This document shows, piece after piece, positions 1 through 7,234 of a stretch of DNA of 19,284 nt (position 1 is the stretch's first letter; each line of letters opens with the position of its first letter). Made by a program: the position numbers and the translations under genes. Source of the stretch: CAYZHV01 sp964478055 (GTDB taxonomy: Bacteria > Spirochaetota > Spirochaetia > DSM-27196 > Alkalispirochaetaceae); assembly GCA_964478055.1 (NCBI GenBank), contig CAYZHV010000052.1:1-19284 (forward strand). The letters run 5' to 3'. The notes below the pieces were generated by a model. It did no database searches and was not told the DNA's origin. It saw only the letters and a program-made list of their open reading frames with translations.

Positions 1-90
1 GTCTCGAGCGCTCCGCCGGTCTTCGAGCTATCCGTGCCAACTAGCTCTGACCAGGCTTAGGAGCTGCGCTACGATCTCCAAGGGTAGGGT

Positions 91-519
91 TCAACCGATT
101 CCGAGAATCGACAACGTCTTTTGGTCCGGCTCTCCGTCGTAGAACTTATCCAGGGCTCGGTGGAAGACCGAACCCGCTTCGGCGACCTGGCTGAAAAGTG
201 TCATGCAGGATCGGAACTTGAGATAGTCCGGATAGCCAAAGATTTCCTTTGCGCTCTTTCCTTCTACGTTGAGCACCAGGCGGGTCCATTCGCGAAGACG
301 CTCTCCGAGCACCGGATGCTCGAGATACGCCCGAGCCTCCTCCAGGGAGTTGAGGGCGTACCGTTGAGCCATCATGCTCATACCGAGCCCTTGGATCTGG
401 GGAAAGACGAACCACATCCAGTGACTCCGCTTCATGCCACTGGCAAGTTCCCGGTCAACCTCCTCTTTTACACCCTCCTGGGCTTCAACAAACCGCTCTA
501 GGCCGTATGAATCACTCAT
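91..519 (-). CDS. DUF1810 family protein
   Basis: A 142-residue soluble protein of the DUF1810 family (often mislabelled 'calpastatin'). Family hallmarks are visible: an N-terminal F-x-x-AQ segment near residue 10, the block HWMWFVFPQIQGLGMS at about 33-48, the Y-A-L-N/EA-R-AYL-x-HPVLGERL helix region at about 54-76, and the C-terminal block KFRSCMTLF at about 101-109. The length is normal, so the gene looks complete. The molecular role is not established for the family; no catalytic residues can be assigned from the sequence. It starts at ATG 519, with only a weak purine-rich stretch (GGAG) rather far upstream. It is divergent from the helicase gene and probably monocistronic. Family assignment is secure; function is unknown. 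Confidence 0.9.
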   Translation of the reverse strand: MSDSYGLERFVEAQEGVKEEVDRELASGMKRSHWMWFVFPQIQGLGMSMMAQRYALNSLEEARAYLEHPVLGERLREWTRLVLNVEGKSAKEIFGYPDYLKFRSCMTLFSQVAEAGSVFHRALDKFYDGEPDQKTLSILGIG

Positions 520-742
520 ATCTAAATGATACTCCCTGGCTCCTCACCATGTCGAAGCGTAGATTCCCACGAACGAACCGTTGACATTCAGGATAAAATG
601 GTGTCTTCTATAGCTCGCGGTGGACTGATCCGGCGATCCCGCAGGTACCCCTTCTGGTTCTTATCGTCCGGTAACCCTCCTTCTCCCGCAGATAACCGAG
701 TGTGACCCTTCGCGGGACGTGTTTCACTACAAAAGGACCTAT

Positions 743-2032
743 ATGCAATCTCACTCTTTCTCGGATCTCGGCCTAGCCAAGCCATTTTTGGATGCCGTCG
801 CTTCTCAAGGCTACACCAAGCCCACGGAAGTCCAGGCTCGGGCGATTCCGGTGCTGTTATCCGGCGCCAACCTCCTGGCCACGGCTCAAACCGGAACCGG
901 CAAGACCGCCGCGTTTACCCTCCCTTTGCTCCAGCGCCTTGCGGCCGATCGCAGAAACGGCGGCGCTCAGGCACGTGGAAGCGGCACCGGCCGGGGGCCG
1001 GCGAGAGGCCCGGCTCGGCCGGCGGCACTCATTCTCGCTCCAACCCGAGAGCTTGCCATTCAGATAGATAGTAGTCTCGAAGAGTATGGCCGCGGATCGG
1101 GAGTCTCTCATCTCGCGATCTTTGGAGGCGCCCCAAAGGGACGACAGCTCCAGGGGCTCAGGAAGAATCCTGCCATTCTGGCGGCAACACCCGGCCGGTT
1201 ACTCGATTTTATGGGCGAAAGGGAAATCGACCTCTCTGCGGTGAGGTACTTCATCCTCGACGAAGCGGATCGAATGCTCGACATGGGCTTCATACCGGAC
1301 GTGCGCCGTATCGCCAAGGCGGTAACCAGCCGAGAGCAAACCTCCCTCTTCTCCGCTACCATGCCCCCGGAAATCGAGGCGCTCTCCAGAGAGCTTCTCG
1401 GCAAGGCTGAGCGAATCGCCGTTGCTCCAAAGGCGATAACCGCGGACGGCATCAAACAGAGCGTCCTCCATCTTGCCCGAGAGGCGAAGATCGGTCTCCT
1501 TCCGGAACTGATCAGGGACCGCAACATGTTTCGAGTGCTCGTCTTCACCAGGACAAAGCACCGGGCAAAGAAAGTTGCCAAGGTCTTAATGAAGAATGGA
1601 ATACCCTCTGATGAGCTCCACGGCAACAGGACGCAGAATCAGCGGCAGCGCGCCCTCGAGAGCTTCAGGAACGGCAAGGTACAAGTTCTTGTTGGTACCG
1701 ACGTGGCCGCCCGGGGTATCGACGTCGACGACATAACACACGTAATCAACTACGAGATTCCGAACGAGCCGGAAACATACGTGCACCGGGTAGGCCGCAC
1801 GGCCCGGGCCGGCAGCGTCGGAGAGGCGATTAGCCTTTGTGACAGTGAGGAGCTCTCCGACTTCAGACAGATCGAGAAAATGCTGAAGCGTGAGGTGGAG
1901 GTCGACCGCCTCCATCCCTACCACAAGGAGCCCGTATCTGCGGGAGGACCAAAAGGTGGCGACAGGCCGAGCCATCCCAAGCGCGGCGGCGGAAACTCCC
2001 GGCGAGGAAAGGGGCCGCGGCGAGGTCGGTAA
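743..2032 (+). CDS. rhlE: DEAD-box ATP-dependent RNA helicase, RhlE-like
   Basis: RNA-dependent ATPase that unwinds short duplexes, typically in ribosome assembly, mRNA decay or cold adaptation. All core motifs are present (429 aa from the chosen start): Q motif PTEVQ at 27-31, Walker A AQTGTGKT at 48-55, Ia PTREL at 100-104, GG at 128-129, TPGR at 149-152, DEAD at 173-176, SAT at 204-206, and motif VI HRVGRTARAG at 348-357. The C-terminal tail (about 400-429) is short and rich in Gly, Arg and Lys, as in RhlE proteins, and probably contacts RNA. A Gly/Arg-rich insert at about 70-93 separates the Walker A helix from motif Ia. I chose ATG 743, which has AAAGGA 5-6 bases upstream, over the GTG at 719 in the same frame. 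The gene ends at a strong hairpin (2055-2075). RhlE versus another DEAD subfamily is a best guess from size and tail. Confidence 0.93.
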   Translation: MQSHSFSDLGLAKPFLDAVASQGYTKPTEVQARAIPVLLSGANLLATAQTGTGKTAAFTLPLLQRLAADRRNGGAQARGSGTGRGPARGPARPAALILAPTRELAIQIDSSLEEYGRGSGVSHLAIFGGAPKGRQLQGLRKNPAILAATPGRLLDFMGEREIDLSAVRYFILDEADRMLDMGFIPDVRRIAKAVTSREQTSLFSATMPPEIEALSRELLGKAERIAVAPKAITADGIKQSVLHLAREAKIGLLPELIRDRNMFRVLVFTRTKHRAKKVAKVLMKNGIPSDELHGNRTQNQRQRALESFRNGKVQVLVGTDVAARGIDVDDITHVINYEIPNEPETYVHRVGRTARAGSVGEAISLCDSEELSDFRQIEKMLKREVEVDRLHPYHKEPVSAGGPKGGDRPSHPKRGGGNSRRGKGPRRGR

Positions 2033-2054
2033 AGGCCTCCCGGATAACCCCCGA

Positions 2055-2075
2055 CCCGCAGAGGCGCTCTGCGGG
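2055..2075 (+). terminator. Perfect 9-bp hairpin after the helicase gene
   Basis: CCCGCAGAG and CTCTGCGGG form a perfect 9-bp GC-rich stem around the loop GCG, 23 bases past the helicase stop. It is followed by AAATTCTACT rather than a clean T-run, so it is either a weak intrinsic terminator or a 3'-end stabilising or processing stem. The hairpin is read directly; termination is inferred. Confidence 0.65.
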
Positions 2076-2091
2076 AAATTCTACTCCTAGA

Positions 2092-2120
2092 TTGCCACCG
2101 ACGCGGGGTATTGGTATCTA
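2092..2120 (+). promoter_or_regulatory. Candidate sigma-70-like promoter for the thioredoxin-fold gene
   Basis: TTGCCA (2092-2097), a 17-base spacer and TATCTA (2115-2120). The -35 matches consensus at 4-5 of 6 positions; the -10 is poor. It would place transcription start at about 2127, right at ATG 2128, which has no Shine-Dalgarno sequence. This fits a leaderless message but rests on a weak -10. Confidence 0.35.
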
Positions 2121-2127
2121 GTAGAGC

Positions 2128-2730
2128 ATGAAGATCACAATGGACAACAACCGCTTTGAGCGGGGCTATGACGCTAATACCTACGTCAACAATCTGAGAA
2201 ACTACCGCTCCCTGGTAAAGCGCCTAATGGACGACGCCGAGGCTGACTCCAGTCACGCCTCGGCTCTCAAGAGCGCAGCAGAGCGTTTTCCCGGACCGGT
2301 ACGAGCGACCATGATGACCGAGGACTGGTGCGGCGACGCCGCCGGCAATATGCCGATTCTCACGAGCCTTTTTCAGAAAGCGGACATCGAGTTTCGCGTC
2401 TTTCGCGGTTCCGAGGAACCTGAGCTCAAGGAAATGTACGAAAGCGAGGGGGATGATCACATTCCGGTCGTCTCGCTCTGGGACGGCTCGGGCAAAGAGC
2501 TGATCCGCTGGATCGAAGCTCCGGAGGAGATGCAGAAGAAGAAGGAAGCCTGGAAGGCTGAGCACCCGGAGTTCATGAAGCTCTACAAGAAGCAGAACGA
2601 GGATAAAGATGCGGCAAAGCAGTTTGCTTCGCTTTACCGGCAGTTTCTGGAAAGGATGGCTGAGTGGTACCAGGCGGACACGTGGTCCGAGACCACCCGG
2701 GAGCTCGTCGAAAAGCTTGAGAAGGCGTGA
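2128..2730 (+). CDS. Thioredoxin-fold protein with single active-site cysteine
   Basis: A 200-residue cytosolic protein (no signal peptide) of the Thioredoxin_9-like family. The active-site region reads TEDWCGDA (64-71): the usual CxxC of thioredoxin is replaced by WCGD, leaving one cysteine (C68), which is normal for this subfamily. A cis-Pro-type stretch IPVVSLWD lies about 50 residues later. The C-terminal third is charged and helical with many Lys/Glu. A single cysteine argues against a classical dithiol reductase; thiol-based bacillithiol/peroxide-type chemistry or a monothiol role is possible but not shown. ATG 2128 and ATG 2140 are both possible starts; neither has a good ribosome binding site, and a candidate promoter would make 2128 leaderless. 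It may be cotranscribed with the following small gene 79 bases downstream. Confidence 0.82.
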   Translation: MKITMDNNRFERGYDANTYVNNLRNYRSLVKRLMDDAEADSSHASALKSAAERFPGPVRATMMTEDWCGDAAGNMPILTSLFQKADIEFRVFRGSEEPELKEMYESEGDDHIPVVSLWDGSGKELIRWIEAPEEMQKKKEAWKAEHPEFMKLYKKQNEDKDAAKQFASLYRQFLERMAEWYQADTWSETTRELVEKLEKA

Positions 2731-2772
2731 TTCTCCTGTATCTTGGATAAGAAATCTAGTACTTTCTTGGTA

Positions 2773-2795
2773 GGCCGGCCCCTTGAAGGCCGGCC
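2773..2795 (+). promoter_or_regulatory. GGCCGGCC/GGCCGGCC stem-loop in front of the baeRF-like gene
   Basis: Two copies of the self-complementary octamer GGCCGGCC (2773-2780 and 2788-2795) separated by CCTTGAA can form a very stable 8-bp hairpin. It ends four bases before the GGAGGAGG ribosome binding site of the gene at 2810. No T-run follows, so it is more likely an mRNA leader structure, a processing site between the two genes, or a paired DNA recognition site than a terminator. Confidence 0.5.
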
Positions 2796-2809
2796 ACGGA
2801 GGAGGTCCT

Positions 2810-3214
2810 ATGAGCACACCTATCGGGGTGTGGATCGACCACCGACGCGCCTTTCTTGTACTCCTGAATCAGGTGGCAAACTCCATCACCATCTACTCCG
2901 ACGCCAGTCGAAGACCCGCGGCCCCGGGAGACCCCGACGCGCCCTCGCCCTTCGGGCCAAAGGACATCATCCCGGAAGACCGTATAAACCGCAGGTACAA
3001 ACAGCACCTCGAGAAGTACTACGACAGGGTGGCAAAGGCCCTTGGAAACTGCCAGAAGATTTACATCATCGGCCCGGGAGAGGCGAAGTACGAGCTCAAG
3101 AGTCACCTCCTGCGAGACGCAAAGGGCTCCAGCCTTGCGATTGAGCTCGAGAACGGTGACAAAATGACCGAAGGTCAAATCATCGCGCGAGTCCGGGAGC
3201 ACTTTCACCACTGA
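2810..3214 (+). CDS. Small eRF1-domain-like protein (baeRF / 'translational machinery protein' family)
   Basis: A 134-residue soluble protein. The opening GVWIDHRRAFLVLL, the middle block IYIIGPGEAKYELKSHL (about 84-100) and the ending with MTEGQIIARVREHF resemble short bacterial proteins annotated as 'translational machinery protein' or host attachment-like, which are related to the central domain of archaeal/eukaryotic release factor 1. The family is suspected to act on ribosomes or in stress hibernation; this is not established. The sequence contains no GGQ motif. Start: ATG 2810 follows GGAGGAGG at a good distance, so the in-frame TTG at 2783 inside the upstream hairpin is rejected. Family call is from remembered pattern similarity, so moderate. 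Confidence 0.6.
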   Translation: MSTPIGVWIDHRRAFLVLLNQVANSITIYSDASRRPAAPGDPDAPSPFGPKDIIPEDRINRRYKQHLEKYYDRVAKALGNCQKIYIIGPGEAKYELKSHLLRDAKGSSLAIELENGDKMTEGQIIARVREHFHH

Positions 3215-3278
3215 GGCACAGATAGTCACTCGAGGGTAGAAACGTTCCCCGGGGTGTATACTTTAGGTGTGAGACGTC

Positions 3279-4802
3279 ATGAGTGACACCGACTTGTGGC
3301 TTAGAGAACGCACCTTTCACCACTCGCAGTTCAGCGACATCCGGGAGCTGGTCAAGCTCAAACAGGAACAGGGAATAACAATAAGCCTCTGTCTTCCAAC
3401 TCTTAACGAGGCAAAGACCATCGGAAAGGTGATCAAGGTCCTGAAGCGGAGCCTCCTGGAGCGATACCAGCTCCTCGACGAGATCGGCATCGTGGACAGC
3501 GGCTCGGTTGATGGGACGCGGGAAATCGCCCGTCGTCTCGGCGTCAGCGTATTCCTCGCTGAGGAGTGCTTGCCGGAGTTACCGGCGTACCGGGGAAAGG
3601 GCGAGAATCTCTGGAAGAGTCTCTATCTCTTCAAGGGAGAGATCATCGTCTGGGTCGACGCGGATATTCGCAACATCCATCCCCGCTTCGTCTACGGTCT
3701 TCTCGGACCTCTCCTCCGGGACAGGGATATAGGCTACGTTAAGTCCTTCTATAGACGGCCCCTCCGGGTGGGGCACAAAACGGTTCCCGGGGGAGGAAGG
3801 GTGACGGAGCTCATGGTTCGTCCCTTTCTCAACCTTCTCTTTCCGGACCTGACCGTCCTGGCCCAGCCCCTCTCGGGGGAGTACGCCGGACGGCGCGCCA
3901 TTCTGGAGGGAGTTCCCTTCTTTACCGGCTATGGCGTCGAGACGGGCCTTCTCATAGATATCGAGCATCGCTTTGGTATTCGCTCCATCGCGCAGGTGGA
4001 TATGGACGTCAGGGTGCACCGCAATCAGAGCATCGAAAGTCTTCGCAGGATGTCCTATGTCATTCTCTCGGTGCTCATGCGACGGTCGGAACAGCTCGGC
4101 AAGCTCGCCCTCTTCGAGGGGCTGGGGCATGAGCTGCACTACGTTAGTCGCCAGGCCGAAGGCTACTCTTTCGATGTGGAGGAAATCCGTGGACGGGAGC
4201 GGCCTCCCATGGTCTCGATCCCGGAGTACCGAAAGCGCTACGGCATCGAGGAGGAGGATGCGGCGGTGCACCATCCCGCGGCGGAGAAACCCTTTGTTGG
4301 TAGCTGCGTCTCCACCCTCATCGAGGCAAAGCACGTCTCCCTGACCCTTGCTGCACACACCAGGGACCGGGCCATAGAAGAGCTCATTAAGCTCCTCGGC
4401 GTGACCGAAGATCTTACCAAAGTGGACGCCCTTATCGACGGCATAGTCCTCAGAGAGGAGCGGCTGAGCACAAATGTAGGTCACGGTGTAGCAATACCGC
4501 ATCTAATGACCGACCTCGTGGACGATATCACCATCGCCGTCGGTCGTTCCCCAGAGGGAATCGACTTCTACTCATCTCTTGTGCATCGGCCGGTGAACGT
4601 CGTAGTACTCGTTCTTTCACCTCCCACGAAACGGGACGCCTATCTCTCAGTGCTATCCTGCCTCGCCCGGCTCTTCCGTCACAAAAAGGTTGTCCAGGAT
4701 CTCATGGAAGTTGGCTCAGGAGCGGAGGCGGTGGCGCTCTTGAAGAAGTACGAGGCCCTGATAACGCTGCAGAGGCAACTACGGTTCCGGACTCTTCTCT
4801 AG
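3279..4802 (+). CDS. gpgS: Glucosyl-3-phosphoglycerate synthase fused to a PTS EIIA type-2 domain
   Basis: Residues 1 to about 320 are a full GT81 glucosyl-3-phosphoglycerate synthase, which transfers glucose from an NDP-sugar to 3-phosphoglycerate, the first step to the compatible solute glucosylglycerate. Visible motifs are RTFHHSQF (11-18), LPTLNEAKTIG (39-49), DSGSVDGT (73-80), GKGENLWKS (106-114), the metal-binding DAD (127-129), VKSFYRRPL (154-162), GGGRVTEL (171-178), QPLSGEY (196-202), GYGVE (217-221) and H247 in VHRNQ. Residues of about 345-500 are a PTS EIIA domain of the fructose/mannitol/Ntr type, with the phospho-acceptor histidine H408 in GVAIPH and a second His at 402. GpgS proteins normally end near 320-400 residues, so this is a true fusion at 507 aa, not a readthrough. 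ATG 3279 has AGGTG about 9 bases upstream. No phosphatase partner (gpgP) is in the window. The stop codon overlaps that of the convergent ABC ATPase gene. Confidence 0.9.
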   Translation: MSDTDLWLRERTFHHSQFSDIRELVKLKQEQGITISLCLPTLNEAKTIGKVIKVLKRSLLERYQLLDEIGIVDSGSVDGTREIARRLGVSVFLAEECLPELPAYRGKGENLWKSLYLFKGEIIVWVDADIRNIHPRFVYGLLGPLLRDRDIGYVKSFYRRPLRVGHKTVPGGGRVTELMVRPFLNLLFPDLTVLAQPLSGEYAGRRAILEGVPFFTGYGVETGLLIDIEHRFGIRSIAQVDMDVRVHRNQSIESLRRMSYVILSVLMRRSEQLGKLALFEGLGHELHYVSRQAEGYSFDVEEIRGRERPPMVSIPEYRKRYGIEEEDAAVHHPAAEKPFVGSCVSTLIEAKHVSLTLAAHTRDRAIEELIKLLGVTEDLTKVDALIDGIVLREERLSTNVGHGVAIPHLMTDLVDDITIAVGRSPEGIDFYSSLVHRPVNVVVLVLSPPTKRDAYLSVLSCLARLFRHKKVVQDLMEVGSGAEAVALLKKYEALITLQRQLRFRTLL

Positions 4803-5593
4803 AGCATCTTCTGCAGGAATGCCTTAATTCGAGGATGGTCGGGATTGGTGAAAAGCTTCTCCGGTGGGGCAATCTCCACGATTCGCCCTTCATCCATGAA
4901 TACCACCCGGTCCGAGACCTCCCGGGCAAAGCTCATCTCGTGGGTAACAACGACCATGGTCATGTTCTCCCTCGCGAGATCCTTGATAACGCTCAGGACT
5001 TCTCCCACGAGCTCAGGATCCAGGGCGCTTGTGGGCTCGTCGAAGAGCATAATGTCCGGCTCCATGGCGAGCATCCGGGCGATCGCAACACGCTGTTTCT
5101 GTCCCCCTGAGAGGTAGGCGGGGTATACGTCTCGCTTGTCGCTCAGCCCAACCCGAGCGAGCATTGCCTCGCCACGCTTGACCGCCTCCGCCTTTGGCAA
5201 CTTCGCCACCACCAAGAGCCCCTCGATCACGTTGCCCAGGGCGGTCTTGTGGGGAAAAAGGTTGAAGTTCTGGAAGACCATCCCGAGCTTTCGGCACCGT
5301 CGACGAATCGTATGCTCCCCGATTGACCGCTGCTGGCCGTTGTGCTGCTCTTGGGCAATCGGCTCTCCTTCGATCTCAACGGTACCTCGGGTAACCTCCT
5401 CGAGATGGATGAGGCAGCGAAGCATGGTGCTCTTTCCGCTGCCGGAAGGCCCGATTACGGAGACGATCTCCCCAGGACTCACCTGGAGGTCCACTCCTTT
5501 GAGCACCTCCAGCTCCCCAAAGGACTTGTGCAGGTTCTCTACCCTGATCATCGGTGCAGTTACCGGTGATTGACTACTCATCGGCTCACTCAT
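4799..5593 (-). CDS. Polar amino-acid ABC importer, ATP-binding protein (GlnQ/HisP type)
   Basis: A 264-residue cytoplasmic ATPase that powers uptake together with the permease and binding protein just upstream. Motifs: Walker A GPSGSGKS (48-55), Q-loop in VFQNFNLFPH (106-115), signature LSGGQKQRVAIAR (161-173), Walker B IMLFDEP (181-187), D-loop ALD and H-loop H218 in VTHEM. The segment at about 79-100 between Walker A and the Q-loop is longer and more polar than in GlnQ, as in several spirochaetal members. The start at ATG 5593 overlaps the permease end by 8 bases, consistent with translational coupling; ATG 5551, just before the first beta strand, is an alternative. Its stop shares the CTAG tetramer at 4799-4802 with the stop of the convergent fusion gene. 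Substrate (glutamine, glutamate, histidine or other) cannot be read from the sequence. Confidence 0.93.
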   Translation of the reverse strand: MSEPMSSQSPVTAPMIRVENLHKSFGELEVLKGVDLQVSPGEIVSVIGPSGSGKSTMLRCLIHLEEVTRGTVEIEGEPIAQEQHNGQQRSIGEHTIRRRCRKLGMVFQNFNLFPHKTALGNVIEGLLVVAKLPKAEAVKRGEAMLARVGLSDKRDVYPAYLSGGQKQRVAIARMLAMEPDIMLFDEPTSALDPELVGEVLSVIKDLARENMTMVVVTHEMSFAREVSDRVVFMDEGRIVEIAPPEKLFTNPDHPRIKAFLQKML

Positions 5594-6233
5594 AGACGGA
5601 GTACCGCCTCTCCAGTCTGTTGAAGAACCAGACCAAACCGTAGTTGAGAATCAGATAGATCACGGCAGCGATGACAAAGGGGCTCACCGTAAAGTCCCGA
5701 CTGACAATTTCCTTGGAGTTGCGCAGGATTTCACCGATCCCGAGAACGACCACCAGAGCCGTGTCCTTGACCAGGGTTATCGCCTCGTTCGCTACCGGGG
5801 GTAACACTCGCTTGATCGTCTGAGGAAGGACGATCCGGAGCATTGTCTGCCGGTAGGTCATACCGAGGACCTTCGCTGCCTCGTACTGCCCGCGATCGAT
5901 GGACTGTATGCCAGCTCGAAAAATCTCCACGAAGTAGGCGGCATAATTGATTATGAAGGTGAAGACCGCCGCGGTGAAGCGTTCGAACCGAAGCGCCGGA
6001 ACGAGGAGGGGCAAACCGTAGTAGACGAAAAAGAGCTGCAGCAGCAGCGGCGTCCCTCGCACCACCGAGGTGTATAGACCCAGGGGCGTCTTGAGCAGCG
6101 GATTGCCAGAGGTCTTGCCCATGGCGCCGACAAAGCCCAGGGGCAATGAGAAGAGAAGCGTGAAGACAAAGAGCCGGAGGGTTACTCCAGCCCCTTCCAG
6201 GATGTATCCGGTCGTCTGAAAAAAGTATTCCAT
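5586..6233 (-). CDS. Polar amino-acid ABC importer, permease (HisM/GlnP type)
   Basis: An integral inner-membrane permease of about 215 residues with about five transmembrane helices and the cytoplasmic EAA loop (YEAAKVLGMTYRQTMLRIVLPQ region, roughly residues 117-138) that docks to the ATPase. A single permease gene is present, so it probably works as a homodimer. Two starts are possible: GTG 6245 and ATG 6233. I prefer ATG 6233 because it overlaps (TAATG) the stop of a ten-codon mini-ORF that has its own AGGAGG, which could provide coupling; neither start has a strong ribosome binding site of its own. It overlaps the ATPase gene by 8 bases and is second in the operon. Confidence 0.92.
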   Translation of the reverse strand: MEYFFQTTGYILEGAGVTLRLFVFTLLFSLPLGFVGAMGKTSGNPLLKTPLGLYTSVVRGTPLLLQLFFVYYGLPLLVPALRFERFTAAVFTFIINYAAYFVEIFRAGIQSIDRGQYEAAKVLGMTYRQTMLRIVLPQTIKRVLPPVANEAITLVKDTALVVVLGIGEILRNSKEIVSRDFTVSPFVIAAVIYLILNYGLVWFFNRLERRYSVYE

Positions 6234-6265
6234 TAAAGAATGCACCCACTAGGGTCGCTGAGCAT
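6233..6265 (-). other. Candidate ten-codon leader ORF upstream of the permease
   Basis: On the minus strand, AGGAGG-CC-ATG at 6265 opens a reading frame MLSDPSGCIL whose TAA overlaps the ATG of the permease by one base (TAATG). The Shine-Dalgarno spacing is short (2 bases, or 4 if AGGA pairs). The ORF and overlap are seen directly; translation and a coupling function are inference and may be chance. Confidence 0.3.
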
Positions 6266-6285
6266 GGCCTCCTGCCCGGCGACCC
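6252..6285 (-). promoter_or_regulatory. Stem-loop between binding-protein and permease genes
   Basis: GGGTCGC and GCGACCC (7-bp perfect stem, 20-base loop) lie in the 67-base gap between the binding-protein stop and the permease start. Intercistronic hairpins at this place are well known in binding-protein operons, where they protect the 5' mRNA and give excess binding protein. Here the loop also contains the AGGAGG and ATG of the mini-ORF, so the structure could also limit downstream translation. Confidence 0.5.
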
Positions 6286-6300
6286 CGAGGTGTCAACTGA

Positions 6301-7116
6301 TCAACGAGGAAGAAGGACGTCCTCGCCGAACCACTTGGCGGAGATATCCGCTGCCGCACCGTCCTCCACCATCTCGTCGAGGATCGCGTCCACCCGATCC
6401 CGGAAGGCTACCTCACCTTTTCGGAAGCCGATACCGTACTCCTCCTCGGCGAAATACTCGTTCGCAACTGCGAAGACCTCGGGCTTCTGGGAGATGTAGT
6501 ACCGCCCGAGAATTTCGTCCACCACAACCGCGTCGACCCGGCCCACCTCGAGGTCGAGAAGAGCCTGAACGTTGTCCTGGTAGCGAGCCACCTCGGCAAA
6601 GCTGTCGAGAACCTCCGGCTCCGACTCAACCGCGTCCTGGGCGCTGCTTCCGAGCTGGAGACCGATAGTCTTGCCGGCGAGATCCGACTTGGTCATCAGT
6701 CCGCTTCCGGCCTGAACGATAACAATCTGACGGTTCGCGATGTACGGCTTGGAGAAGGTGATCTGTTCTTCCCGCTCAGCAGTGATGGTAAGACCGTTCC
6801 AGATAACGTCAATGTCCTTGCTGTTTAGATCGAGCACCTTTGCGTCCCAGTCGATTGGCTGAAGCCTAAGCTCCACACCGAGGCGGTCGGTCACCTCTTT
6901 GGCAAGGTCGATGTCGAAACCGACAATCTCCCCATCCTCGCCACGAAAGCCCATGGGTGGAAAGCTGTCATCGAGACCGAGCACGAGCTCGCCCTTGTCC
7001 AGAATGTACTGAAGCGAATTGTCTTCACCGCCTTCGGCGGTAGACTCAGATGCCCCTCCGGCGAACGCCAGGGAAGCTACAACGATAAGAACCAAGAATG
7101 CAGTCCAAGCCCTCAT
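6301..7116 (-). CDS. Polar amino-acid ABC importer, periplasmic binding protein (family 3)
   Basis: A 271-residue secreted solute-binding protein that captures an amino acid and delivers it to the permease. Signal peptide: residues 1-19 ending AFA, followed by GGASES, a signal peptidase I site; there is no lipobox cysteine, so it is likely free in the periplasm. The SBP_bac_3 fold is evident: GELVLGLDDSFPPMGF (42-57), GEIVGFDIDLAKEV (62-75), WNGLTITAEREEQITFSKPY (about 106-125), AGKTIGLQLGSSAQ (147-160), DAVVVDE near 195-201, and a final block ending AKWFGED. It starts at ATG 7116 after AGGAGA with 6-base spacing, and is the first gene of the three-gene importer operon driven by the promoter at 7166-7194. 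Ligand specificity is not readable. Confidence 0.94.
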   Translation of the reverse strand: MRAWTAFLVLIVVASLAFAGGASESTAEGGEDNSLQYILDKGELVLGLDDSFPPMGFRGEDGEIVGFDIDLAKEVTDRLGVELRLQPIDWDAKVLDLNSKDIDVIWNGLTITAEREEQITFSKPYIANRQIVIVQAGSGLMTKSDLAGKTIGLQLGSSAQDAVESEPEVLDSFAEVARYQDNVQALLDLEVGRVDAVVVDEILGRYYISQKPEVFAVANEYFAEEEYGIGFRKGEVAFRDRVDAILDEMVEDGAAADISAKWFGEDVLLPR

Positions 7117-7165
7117 GAAAATCTCCTACTGAGCACGTCTTTGCGTGTGTGTTATATCGGCGCTC

Positions 7166-7194
7166 AGTATAGAGTCTATCCCTCCGTTCAGCAA
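7166..7194 (-). promoter_or_regulatory. Promoter of the amino-acid importer operon
   Basis: On the minus strand: TTGCTG (7194-7189), exactly 17 bases, then TATACT (7171-7166). The -10 matches at 5 of 6 positions. Transcription would start near 7160, leaving a leader of about 45 bases with AGGAGA before ATG 7116. The -35 lies inside a short inverted repeat (TCAG-TTG-CTGA) that could be a regulator half-site pair. Confidence 0.6.
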
Positions 7195-7234
7195 CTGAGC
7201 TGTTCTATCCTCACGGCAATAATGGACAGCAGCC

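Noticed and set aside
581..614. Perfect -35 TTGACA (581-586) upstream of the helicase gene
   Set aside because: No acceptable -10 lies at 15-19 bases; the only TATA-like element (TATAGC at 609) is 22 bases away, so I do not call a promoter.
684..717. TCCCGC / GCGGGA inverted repeat before the helicase start
   Set aside because: Six-base stem with a 22-base loop and no T-run; weak and common in GC-rich DNA.
3257..3262. TATACT upstream of the fusion gene as -10 element
   Set aside because: No -35 at a suitable distance; kept only as a possibility, not a feature.
3579..4502. Long minus-strand ORF (307 codons) inside the fusion gene
   Set aside because: Antisense to a clear GT81/EIIA coding frame, with no family motifs; a GC-rich shadow frame.
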